A DNA stretch of 5,901 bases from Spirochaetaceae bacterium (GTDB lineage: Bacteria; Spirochaetota; Spirochaetia; SZUA-6; Bin103). Each line of letters opens with the position of its first letter. Within the stretch, counting starts at the first letter, position 1. Shown piece by piece: positions 1 to 5,901 of this stretch. The position numbers and the translations under genes are program-made. The notes beneath the pieces were generated by a model. The model was given only the letters and a program-made list of their open reading frames with translations. It did not search any database and had not been told where the DNA came from. The DNA lies in contig JAPPNY010000141.1 of the NCBI GenBank assembly GCA_028818385.1, positions 1-5,901 of the forward strand. The letters are read 5' to 3'.

Positions 1-21
1 CCTATCGACTCATTCACAGGA

Positions 22-1566
22 TCACCAGTCCTCTGTCAGCGTGGGATCGCCCTGCTGATCGGGCTGCGGCGGGGCCCGGTACAGCGGGTAGCCGTACGCG
101 GGCGTGGTGAGGCAGCCGGCCCCGAAGTCCCGCCACTCGGGCGCCGCGCTGGAGATCAGGAACCCGTAGTACAGCAGGATCCTGAGCCCCCGCTCGTGGC
201 ACGCCGAGACCCATTCGAGCAGCCGCTCGCGGTCTGCGGGAATCGTGTGCGCCTCGATGTCGGTCCAGTACTGATGCAGCGCGAGGGTCCTCACGCCCGC
301 CTGCACGCAGCGATCCAGAAACGCGGGCTCCAGGGTCATCCCTTCCGTGAACGCGGGTGGAGCCGGTCTGACGTGCAGGCACCGGTAATCCCAGGCGGTC
401 TGTTCGTTCGCCCTGACCGGTGTGGCCTGCAGGCCGAACGTGTACCGCAGTGGCTGGTAGCGCTCCCCTCGCTCGCCCGTGACCGCCGCGTCCCGGATCA
501 CGGCGTTGGCAAGCTCGGGCGCCGTGTCCCACGCGAGCGGCCGCTGCGACTCCGGCGCCAGCCGCAGCGGCGCGGACACCAGGTGGAGCGTGAGCAGCAC
601 GCGGTCCCCGTCGCGGACGATCTCCGTGGCCGGCGCACCCGGGGCGACGTGCCAGTCGCGGTCGGACTCGCTGAACCAGGCCAGTCCGCGATCCTCGTCT
701 CCCAGCCAGACGTACGGCCGGAAACCCATCCTGACGGCGGTGTCCGGGAGCGCGCCGGCGTTCCTGGCCGTCCCCCATGCCCCCGGAAAGTGATAGAGGT
801 ACCGGGCGTGCTCGGCGCGGACGGGAATCTCGATCGACAGGGAGTCCAGGTCGACGGCGTCGGCCGCGGCGGCTTCGACGTCGAAGCGGATCATGCCGTC
901 GAACTCGACGTGCGCCTGCACGCGCAGGTCGAGGCTCGCCGCGGTCAGCCGCTGTTCGAGCACCACCTCATCGGGAGCCGACGCCACCAGGTCGATCGTT
1001 TCCGCGGCGAAGCGCAGGTCCCGGCCGCCGGCGACCGCCGTCAGTCGCACGGGCCCATGCAGGATCCCGCCGCCTGCCGCGGTCACCGATTCGAGCAGGG
1101 AGCCGGGTGCGAACCGGTACGTCCTTCCCGAACAGGAAACCGCAACCGCTCCGCCGGTGTGCGAGTCACACGCGAGCGGTGTCCAGGCCGCGGGCACTCC
1201 GGGATCCAGTCCGGCGCGTGAGCCCCACCAGCCGGGCTTGTCCGGCGGATCGGCGCTCTGGATGAGATGCGTGACGCACTCCCGGCCCCACCGGTCGACG
1301 AGGACGGCCTGCAGCTCGGCCGTGCCTGCCGGCACCTGCGCCAGGTCGAGCACGACCGTACGGCCCGACGGCTGGGCGAAGTCGTCGATCCTGGTCCGTA
1401 CGAACTGCTCGCGCCGCGCACGGTGCCAGACCCAGAGCTCGACCGCCGACCCTCGCGCGATGAAGGCATCGCCGACCGGGACGACCGTGACGTGCATCTT
1501 GTCCGCTTCGAACCGGGCGTACGCGCAGAGCGTGATCTGGCGTGGTGAAGTGCCGTTCTTCTTCAT
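22..1566 (-). CDS. Glycoside hydrolase 123-like (DUF6067-type) protein, C-terminally truncated
   Basis: A 514-residue protein that I assign by motif memory to the glycoside hydrolase-domain proteins of the GH123/DUF6067 type. Residues 109-131 (KPGWWGSRAGL... then AAWTPL) match the conserved segment that precedes the beta-sandwich. GLAWFSESDRDW at 294-305 and FGLQATPV at 377-384 are family hallmarks. Residues 415-480, including LALHQYWTDI and LRILLYYGF, look like the first strands of a TIM barrel. Family members then continue for several hundred residues carrying the rest of the barrel. Here the frame ends about ten residues after PPQPDQ (499-504) at a TGA, so most of the catalytic barrel is missing. 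The start is supported by GGAGG seven bases upstream. No signal peptide is visible, which suggests a cytoplasmic protein. It is divergent from the Gfo/Idh gene, 65 bp away. The family call is fairly sure. Activity is doubtful, and the true substrate is unknown. Confidence 0.75.
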   Translation of the reverse strand: MKKNGTSPRQITLCAYARFEADKMHVTVVPVGDAFIARGSAVELWVWHRARREQFVRTRIDDFAQPSGRTVVLDLAQVPAGTAELQAVLVDRWGRECVTHLIQSADPPDKPGWWGSRAGLDPGVPAAWTPLACDSHTGGAVAVSCSGRTYRFAPGSLLESVTAAGGGILHGPVRLTAVAGGRDLRFAAETIDLVASAPDEVVLEQRLTAASLDLRVQAHVEFDGMIRFDVEAAAADAVDLDSLSIEIPVRAEHARYLYHFPGAWGTARNAGALPDTAVRMGFRPYVWLGDEDRGLAWFSESDRDWHVAPGAPATEIVRDGDRVLLTLHLVSAPLRLAPESQRPLAWDTAPELANAVIRDAAVTGERGERYQPLRYTFGLQATPVRANEQTAWDYRCLHVRPAPPAFTEGMTLEPAFLDRCVQAGVRTLALHQYWTDIEAHTIPADRERLLEWVSACHERGLRILLYYGFLISSAAPEWRDFGAGCLTTPAYGYPLYRAPPQPDQQGDPTLTEDW

Positions 1567-1573
1567 GACGTCG

Positions 1574-1578
1574 CCTCC
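1574..1578 (-). promoter_or_regulatory. Shine-Dalgarno site of the glycosidase-like gene
   Basis: GGAGG on the minus strand, seven bases before the ATG at 1566-1564. It fixes this start. A second GGAGG at 1583-1587 lies 16 bases from the start and is too far to serve it. Confidence 0.7.
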
Positions 1579-1631
1579 ATGGCCTCCTCATAGTGCATCG
1601 ACACCGCCCACTCCCTCGACCACCATGACGC

Positions 1632-2687
1632 ATGGCCCGCGTCAAGCTCGCCCTGATCGGCTGCGGCGGCATGTCCGCCGCGCACGTGCGGCGCTTTCAC
1701 CTGCTCCGCGACCGGCTCCAGCTCGTGGCGGCCGTCGACGTCGACGAGGCGCGGGCACGTCAGGTCCACGAGCATCTCCCGGACGTACGGGTCGCCACCG
1801 ACTACCGCTCCGTCCTGGACCAGGTGGACGCCGTGCTCGTCGTGCTGCCGCACCACCTGCACCACCCGGTCGCCAGGGAGTGCCTGGAGGCCGGCAAGCA
1901 CGTGCTGCTGGAAAAACCGATGGCGAACAGCGAAGCGGAATGCCTGGACCTCATCGCCACCGCGGCCCGCGCCGGCCGCGTCCTGATGATCGCCTATTGC
2001 ATGCGCTTCCATCCCGTGGTCGCGGCCCTGAAGGACGAGCTCGACCGGCAGTCTTTCGGCGAGGTGTTCCAGGTCAGCATCTGGACCGAGCAGATGACCC
2101 GCTATCCGCCGGGTCACTGGGGGAGCCGGGCGGCGACGCTGGGCGGCGGGCAGCTCTTCAGCCACGGCTGCCACTACATCGACATCCTGCTCTGGTTCCT
2201 CGGCGAGCCGGTCAGCGGCACCCACCTGGGCACCAACACGGGCACGCCGTGGATGGAGCGCGAGGGCACCTCCAACGTGACCATGGAGTTCGCGGGCGGC
2301 CGGCTGGGCTACCACTTCGGCACGTGGGGCGCGCGCGGCACCCGCCTGCGCTATTCCATCCACGCCCACTGCACGGACGGAATGATCGAGGCCGACGTGA
2401 GCGGCCATCGCCTCCTGGCCCACGCCCGCGGGGAACGGAAACTCCTCATGGAGAGCGATGCCGGCGCCGGCAAGCACACCGAGAACGAGATGGCCCACTT
2501 CCTGGACTGCATCGAACGCGGCCACACGCCGCAGACCGACGGCGAGGCCGGCCTGCAGAGCCTGCGCGTCATCTGGAGGCTTTACGAGGCCGAGCAGCGC
2601 GGCGTGGTCGCCGACCTGCGAGGCCTGGGCCTGCCGGCGCGCCAAGCCGCTGCCCGGCCCACCGCCCGCGCGCGCACAAGGGCGTAA
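1632..2687 (+). CDS. Gfo/Idh/MocA family NAD(P)-dependent oxidoreductase
   Basis: A complete 351-residue sugar or inositol dehydrogenase-type protein of the usual family length. The N-terminal Rossmann fold begins at once with VKLALIGCGGM (4-14), the GxG nucleotide-binding loop, and an Asp-rich second strand end (VDVD, 35-38) that favours NAD over NADP. EKP at 94-96 is the family signature carrying the conserved Lys95. The C-terminal domain contains GGGQLFSHGCHYID (171-184). Here His181 and Asp184 are kept, but the place normally held by the catalytic Asp has Ser177. The family oxidises or reduces sugars, sugar acids or polyols in the cytoplasm; the substrate cannot be read from sequence. The last 20 or so residues are an Arg/Ala/Pro-rich tail that is probably disordered. 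The start at 1632 puts the Rossmann strand three residues from the N terminus. An ATG at 1625 is out of frame. No clear Shine-Dalgarno sequence precedes the gene. It converges on the binding-protein gene, with a hairpin between them. Confidence 0.93.
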   Translation: MARVKLALIGCGGMSAAHVRRFHLLRDRLQLVAAVDVDEARARQVHEHLPDVRVATDYRSVLDQVDAVLVVLPHHLHHPVARECLEAGKHVLLEKPMANSEAECLDLIATAARAGRVLMIAYCMRFHPVVAALKDELDRQSFGEVFQVSIWTEQMTRYPPGHWGSRAATLGGGQLFSHGCHYIDILLWFLGEPVSGTHLGTNTGTPWMEREGTSNVTMEFAGGRLGYHFGTWGARGTRLRYSIHAHCTDGMIEADVSGHRLLAHARGERKLLMESDAGAGKHTENEMAHFLDCIERGHTPQTDGEAGLQSLRVIWRLYEAEQRGVVADLRGLGLPARQAAARPTARARTRA

Positions 2688-2719
2688 AAGAGCCCCCGAC
2701 ACGGTGCCGGGGGCTCTTT
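2687..2719. terminator. Bidirectional intrinsic terminator between convergent genes
   Basis: A perfect 12-bp stem, AAAGAGCCCCCG (2687-2698) pairing with CGGGGGCTCTTT (2708-2719), around a 9-base loop. It begins on the last base of the Gfo/Idh stop codon and ends 23 bases from the binding-protein stop codon. The A/T-rich stem base gives a short U run in both directions, longer (UUUU) on the minus strand. On the minus-strand RNA the loop can add G-U, C-G and A-U pairs, while on the plus strand the first of these is an A-C mismatch, so it is best suited to the minus-strand gene. Confidence 0.88.
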
Positions 2720-2730
2720 GGAATCCGGGA

Positions 2731-2804
2731 AACGCTATCCCGCTACTCGTCGATCCACCACTGCTCCATGCGCAGCCAGCGGCGAATGCCCCAGGCGTTG
2801 TAGC
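2731..2804 (-). repeat. Direct repeat copy 1: 3' end of binding-protein gene
   Basis: These 74 bases cover the stop codon, 12 bases of 3' untranslated region and the last 19 full codons of the gene. They are identical base for base to 4878-4951. Beyond them the two genes differ at scattered, often third-codon positions. Confidence 0.9.
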
Positions 2805-4743
2805 TGATCGGATTGTTGCGAATCCGGTTGTGGATGTAGAAGAAGCTGGAGGCACCGCCGAAGGTCAGCTCCGTGCCGTCCAGGTTGTTCAGCACCACCA
2901 GCTCCGTCGCCTGGATCGCCAGCTCCATCCGTTCCTCCGGGTCGAGCGATTGCGACGACGCGTCGGCCAGCCGCTTCAGCTCCAGCAACCCCTCGCGGTA
3001 CGGCTCCGGCGGCGCCACGCCATCCTTGCCCCCCGTCTCGAGCCAGTCGCGTACCTCATACTGGTAGAGGGCGTGCAGGTACAGGGCGTCGGTGCCCCAG
3101 AACCAGTGGCCGGAGCCCGACTCGATCAGCGGCAGCTCGCTGCCGATCCACCACGGCCGCACCCCTTCGCTCCAGGTCTTGTGCAGGCAGAACGTCTTGA
3201 TCTTGAGGTCACGCTCCCAGTTCTGGCACTGGGCGGTGATCACCTCGCCTCGGGGTCCGGAGTCGGTGAAGATCCCGATATTCAGCTCAATGCGGCCGCC
3301 TTCCGAATACTGGCGGAAGCCGTCGTCGCCGACCGCCAGACCGAGATCGTCCAGCATCTGGTTTGCCTCGGCCAGGTCGTAGCGCGTCCACTGCTCCAGG
3401 TGGTCCCACATCGCCGCCACGCGCGGGTCGGCGCTCATGCCGATCGGCTTGTCCGGGTCGAGCCGCGGCCGGCCCACCAGCTTTGCGCGGAAGTCGTACA
3501 GCTCCGGCGTGGTGAAGGCACGCATGAGCTGCTCGTTGTCGATGCCGAGCTGCAGCGCCTGCAGGAAGTCGTTGTTCAGAAGCAGGGCGGCGAGCTTGTC
3601 GTCGTTCTCGTTCTGCGGGTTCTCCAGCGCGTTGGTGATCCACGCCAGCTTGCGCTTGATGAACACCCAGCCGTTGTGCCACCCGGGCGGCGTGACCAGC
3701 CGGTAGTTGCCGTTGGCCTGCTGCTGGAACAGCACCGCGTCCACCGGCGGCCCCATGGCGTGCCAGTCGTACTCGCCCGCGGCGAGCTGCAGCTTCTCCA
3801 CCTCCTTGTCCTTGACGTAGGTCACGCGCAGCTCGTCGGCGTAGGGGAGCTGCTTGCCCTCCTCGTCCACCTTCCAGTAGTACGGGTTGCGCACCATCAC
3901 CATCAGCTCGCCTTCCTTCACCGTCTCGGGAATCCAGGGCCCGAGGGTGGGGCGCTCGGTGTTGGTGCCGGCGCGGTGCACGGTGTTGAAGTCCTGCCAC
4001 GCCTCGGTCGGGTCGCCCAGCTCCTCGTTGTGCTTGGGATGGAACTGTTTCAGGTAGTGGGCCGGTTCCGGATCGAGATAGTTCCAGCCGATGTTCTTGT
4101 GGTAGTTGGCGAACGGCGCGGCGAACTCGATCACGATCGTGTAGTCGTCGACCATCGTGAACTCGGCGAGCTCCCCGCCGATGATGAAGTCGGAGGGCGC
4201 CACCGACAGCGGGGTCGCGTCCGGGTCGGGGGAGTAGAGCCTGATGTCCTCCCACTTGAACATCACGTCCTCGGCGGTGAACTCCTCGCCGTCCGACCAC
4301 TTCACGCCCTTGCGCAGATGGATGGTGTAGGTCGTGAGATCGTCGCTGACGTCGACGCGCTCGGCGAGGTTCGGGTAGCGGTGAGTGCCTGAGGGAACGC
4401 TCACGTCGATCAGCCCTTCGTTCATGTAGCGGGTGATGCTTCCGAAGTTCGTGTACAGCCCCTCGACGTGGCGCAGCGTGCCGCCGTACTTGCCGACCGC
4501 CTCGAACGCCTGCTCCACCGGGGGCAAGTCGGGCAACCGCTCCTCAATCGAGGGAAGCTCCCCGGCGGCGACCTTCGCAGCCAGCCCCGGCGACTCGCTG
4601 TAGCTCGCCATCGGTGCGTCCGGCGTGATCACCGGGACGATGTCGGCGCCCGTCGCCGTCATGACCGTGCCACAGAGGAACAGACATGCCAGCAGTGCCA
4701 GGCAATGCGATGCGCCGAAGCGCTTTCGGTTCAGTAGGTTCAT
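2743..4743 (-). CDS. ABC transporter solute-binding protein, family 5 (peptide/oligosaccharide type)
   Basis: A complete 666-residue extracytoplasmic binding protein of the SBP_bac_5 (DppA/OppA-like) family, which captures peptides or, in some bacteria, oligosaccharides and delivers them to an ABC permease. Residues 1-32 form a signal peptide: basic NRKR, a hydrophobic core ([14 protein letters not shown]) and a likely signal peptidase I site after TATGA. LFLC is a poor lipobox because Leu sits at -1. The family signature lies at 126-167 ([18 protein letters not shown], then [15 protein letters not shown]). [20 protein letters not shown] at 284-303 is also typical. The C-terminal half is very aromatic ([15 protein letters not shown]). 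Cys506 and Cys519 could form a disulfide. I chose the ATG at 4743, not an in-frame ATG 12 codons earlier (4779), because AAGGAGG stands six bases before it and the upstream ATG lies at the predicted -10 region. It has its own promoter and terminator. A close paralogue lies just upstream. No permease or ATPase gene is present here. Confidence 0.93.
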   Translation of the reverse strand: MNLLNRKRFGASHCLALLACLFLCGTVMTATGADIVPVITPDAPMASYSESPGLAAKVAAGELPSIEERLPDLPPVEQAFEAVGKYGGTLRHVEGLYTNFGSITRYMNEGLIDVSVPSGTHRYPNLAERVDVSDDLTTYTIHLRKGVKWSDGEEFTAEDVMFKWEDIRLYSPDPDATPLSVAPSDFIIGGELAEFTMVDDYTIVIEFAAPFANYHKNIGWNYLDPEPAHYLKQFHPKHNEELGDPTEAWQDFNTVHRAGTNTERPTLGPWIPETVKEGELMVMVRNPYYWKVDEEGKQLPYADELRVTYVKDKEVEKLQLAAGEYDWHAMGPPVDAVLFQQQANGNYRLVTPPGWHNGWVFIKRKLAWITNALENPQNENDDKLAALLLNNDFLQALQLGIDNEQLMRAFTTPELYDFRAKLVGRPRLDPDKPIGMSADPRVAAMWDHLEQWTRYDLAEANQMLDDLGLAVGDDGFRQYSEGGRIELNIGIFTDSGPRGEVITAQCQNWERDLKIKTFCLHKTWSEGVRPWWIGSELPLIESGSGHWFWGTDALYLHALYQYEVRDWLETGGKDGVAPPEPYREGLLELKRLADASSQSLDPEERMELAIQATELVVLNNLDGTELTFGGASSFFYIHNRIRNNPISYNAWGIRRWLRMEQWWIDE

Positions 4744-4749
4744 GACCGA

Positions 4750-4756
4750 CCTCCTT
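4750..4756 (-). promoter_or_regulatory. Strong Shine-Dalgarno site deciding the binding-protein start
   Basis: AAGGAGG on the minus strand, six bases before the ATG at 4743-4741. It is a near-perfect anti-16S match, implies strong translation, and rules against the longer in-frame start at 4779. Confidence 0.88.
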
Positions 4757-4760
4757 GAAT

Positions 4761-4780
4761 AATGTTGCCAGTGCAGCATT
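4761..4780. promoter_or_regulatory. Candidate operator: interrupted palindrome over the -10 region
   Basis: On the minus strand AATGCTGC and GCAACATT flank a 4-base centre. The 8-base arms match with a single mismatch. The site covers the predicted -10 box and the likely transcription start of the binding-protein gene, where a dimeric repressor would block initiation. The regulator is not in the window and the half-site is not one I recognise. Seen: the palindrome and its position. Inferred: operator function. Confidence 0.45.
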
Positions 4781-4798
4781 CGCGACCGGCGCTGTCAA
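4770..4798 (-). promoter_or_regulatory. Sigma-70-type promoter of the binding-protein gene
   Basis: Minus-strand TTGACA (4798-4793) is a perfect -35 box. A 17-base spacer puts TGCACT (4775-4770) in the -10 place, which matches TATAAT at only three of six bases. A second AT-rich hexamer, CATTAT (4764-4759), is a better -10 match but is 28 bases from the -35 box. Transcription would begin near 4763, giving a leader of about 20 bases that holds the Shine-Dalgarno site. The weak -10 suggests a regulated or activator-aided promoter. Confidence 0.55.
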
Positions 4799-4838
4799 CA
4801 TCGACGGCGCCGGGGAGTGCCGGGCGCAGCAAAGCAAA

Positions 4839-4865
4839 GAGCCCCCGACGCGACGCCGGGGGCTC
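4839..4865 (-). terminator. Intrinsic terminator of the upstream binding-protein copy
   Basis: A perfect 9-bp GC-rich stem, GAGCCCCCG paired with CGGGGGCTC, which in minus-strand RNA extends by G-U, C-G and G-C pairs to a 3-base loop. UUUGCUUU follows. It lies 24 bases after the stop codon at 4890-4892 and ends the partial gene before the next promoter. It is homologous to the hairpin at 2687-2719, with a compensatory pair change in the inner stem. Confidence 0.85.
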
Positions 4866-4877
4866 CAGGAATCCGGG

Positions 4878-4951
4878 AACGCTATCCCGCTACTCGTCGA
4901 TCCACCACTGCTCCATGCGCAGCCAGCGGCGAATGCCCCAGGCGTTGTAGC
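4878..4951 (-). repeat. Direct repeat copy 2: 3' end of second binding-protein gene
   Basis: Identical over 74 bases to 2731-2804, spanning the stop codon and the codons for the C-terminal residues that end in MEQWWIDE. It forms the most conserved end of a longer duplicated segment. Confidence 0.9.
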
Positions 4952-5901
4952 CGACCGGATTGTTGCGGATCCGGTTGTGGACGTAATGGAAGTTTGCGGC
5001 GCCGCCGAGAGTCAGCTCGGTGCCGTCCAGGTTGTTCAGCACCACCAGCTCCGTGGCCTGGATCGCCAGCTCCATCCGCTCGTCCGGATCGATCGACTGC
5101 GCCGACGCGTCGGCCAGCCGCTTCAGCTCCAGCAGCCCCTCGCGGTACGGCTCCGGAGGCTCGATGCCGTCCTTGCCGCCCGTTTCGAGCCAGTCGCGCA
5201 CCTCGTACTGATAGAGGGCATGCAGATAGAGCGCGTCAGTTCCCCAGAACCAGTGGCCGGAGCCCGAGGCGATCAGCGGCAACTCGCTGCCGATGAACCA
5301 CGGCCGAACGCCTTCGCTCCACGTCTTCGGTTGGCAGAAGGTCTTGATCTTGAGGTCCCGATCCCAGTTCTCGCACTGGGCCGTGATCACCTCGGCGAGC
5401 TCCCAGTCGGTAAAGATGCCGATGTCCATCTCGATGCGCCCGCCGTCGGCATACTGGCGGTAGCCGTCGCTGCCCACCGCCAGCCCCAGGTCGTCGAGCA
5501 TCTGGTTGGCCTCCGCCAGGTCATAGCGCGTCCATTGCTCCAGGTGATCCCACATCGCCGCCACGCGCGGGTCGGCGCTCTGGCCGATCGGCTTGTCCGG
5601 GTCCAGGCGAGGCCGGCCGACCAGCTTGGCCCGGAACTCGTACAACTCGGGGGTGGCGTAGGCGCGCATCATCTGCTCGTTGTCGATGCCGAGCTGCAGC
5701 GCCTGCAGGAAGTCGTTGTTCAGCAGCAACGCGGCGAGCTTGTCGTCGTTCTCGTTCTCAGGGTTCTCCAGCGCGTTGGTGATCCACGCCAGCTTGCGCT
5801 TGATGAACACCCAGTAGTTGTGGAACCCGGGCGGCGTGATCAACTTGTAGTTGCCGTTGGCCTGCTGCTGGAACAGCACCGCGTCCACCGGCGGCCCCAT
5901 G
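4890..5901 (-). CDS. Paralogous family-5 ABC solute-binding protein, partial (N terminus outside window)
   Basis: The C-terminal 336 residues of a second binding protein. The frame is open to the window edge, and the Met encoded at 5900-5898 is internal: it matches Met330 in the WHAMGPP segment of the complete copy, so the real start lies about 330 codons further upstream. By hand alignment it differs from the neighbour at 38 of 335 aligned positions plus one single-residue gap, about 89% identity. Conserved: the LKIKTFC Cys and its AQC partner, [20 protein letters not shown], and the C-terminal [16 protein letters not shown]. Changed: small patches such as GWHNG to GFHNY, SGPRG to WELA, FCLHK to FCQPK, LIESG to LIASG, and ASSFFYI to AANFHYV. 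The protein probably shares the neighbour's export and transport role with a shifted ligand preference. Its own terminator follows the stop codon. Confidence 0.92.
   Translation of the reverse strand, partial: MGPPVDAVLFQQQANGNYKLITPPGFHNYWVFIKRKLAWITNALENPENENDDKLAALLLNNDFLQALQLGIDNEQMMRAYATPELYEFRAKLVGRPRLDPDKPIGQSADPRVAAMWDHLEQWTRYDLAEANQMLDDLGLAVGSDGYRQYADGGRIEMDIGIFTDWELAEVITAQCENWDRDLKIKTFCQPKTWSEGVRPWFIGSELPLIASGSGHWFWGTDALYLHALYQYEVRDWLETGGKDGIEPPEPYREGLLELKRLADASAQSIDPDERMELAIQATELVVLNNLDGTELTLGGAANFHYVHNRIRNNPVGYNAWGIRRWLRMEQWWIDE

Noticed and set aside
893..2803. Plus-strand open frame of 636 codons
   Set aside because: It runs across the antisense of the glycosidase-like gene and out of frame through the Gfo/Idh gene; its Arg/Pro/Ala-rich composition and lack of any family motif mark it as a GC-rich shadow.
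1563..2855. Minus-strand open frame of 430 codons whose stop overlaps the start of the glycosidase-like gene (ATGA)
   Set aside because: It is antisense to the clearly real Gfo/Idh gene and shows no recognisable domain. The ATGA overlap and the tiny MEATS frame before it appear to be chance; the nearby GGAGG at 1583-1587 is only two bases from that ATG.
2458..4392. Plus-strand open frame of 644 codons
   Set aside because: It is antisense to the solute-binding protein and is rich in Val, Leu, Arg and His as expected for the reverse of its codons. The opposite strand holds a signal peptide, ribosome binding site and family motifs.
4674..4685. Lipoprotein signal (LFLC) in the binding protein's leader
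   Set aside because: The residue before Cys is Leu, where lipoboxes need Gly, Ala or Ser; a signal peptidase I site after TATGA fits better.
4744..4779. Twelve-codon N-terminal extension ([12 protein letters not shown]) of the complete binding protein
   Set aside because: It would place the start in the predicted -10/operator region and in front of the strong Shine-Dalgarno site; the ATG at 4743 also gives a normal signal peptide.
4805..4812. CGGCGCCG palindrome in the spacer between the binding-protein genes
   Set aside because: Eight-base GC palindromes are common by chance in DNA of this composition, and this one has no relation to promoter elements.
5898..5900. ATG at the window edge as the start of a 336-residue protein
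   Set aside because: It aligns with internal Met330 of the complete paralogue in an unbroken homologous stretch, so the gene is merely cut by the window.

Overview
This is a GC-rich bacterial window carrying four protein genes: a sugar-enzyme pair transcribed divergently, and two tandem copies of a large exported ABC-transporter solute-binding protein. No RNA gene, insertion sequence or CRISPR array is visible. The sequence does not fix the taxon. The GC-rich codon use, a glycoside hydrolase 123-like (DUF6067-type) protein beside a Gfo/Idh/MocA dehydrogenase, and multiplied family-5 binding proteins fit an uncultured heterotroph of a carbohydrate-scavenging phylum (Planctomycetes, Armatimonadetes and similar groups are guesses only).

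Layout. Positions 22-1566 (minus) encode a 514-residue glycosidase-like protein that stops a short way into its predicted TIM barrel and looks C-terminally truncated. A 65-bp divergent spacer (1567-1631) separates it from a complete Gfo/Idh/MocA oxidoreductase on the plus strand (1632-2687). A strong hairpin (2687-2719) lies between that gene and the convergent minus-strand gene at 2743-4743, a complete 666-residue family-5 solute-binding protein with a signal peptide, a near-perfect ribosome binding site, a consensus -35 box and a candidate palindromic operator. After a 146-bp spacer holding the upstream copy's terminator comes the C-terminal half of a second binding protein (4890 to the window edge). 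It is about 89% identical to the first over 336 residues by hand count.

How the genes may work together (inference). The binding proteins would capture an oligomeric solute outside the membrane. The glycosidase-like protein has no visible signal peptide and the dehydrogenase is cytoplasmic, so both would act on imported sugar. Family-5 (peptide-type) binding proteins are known to bind oligosaccharides in some bacteria such as Thermotoga, so a carbohydrate ligand is plausible, but no permease or ATPase gene lies in the window to support it. Each binding-protein gene ends in its own terminator, and the one complete copy has its own promoter, so they look like separate transcription units. No clearly new system is present. 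The points most worth a second look are the broken glycosidase, the operator-like palindrome, the covarying terminators and the clustered substitutions between the two binding proteins.
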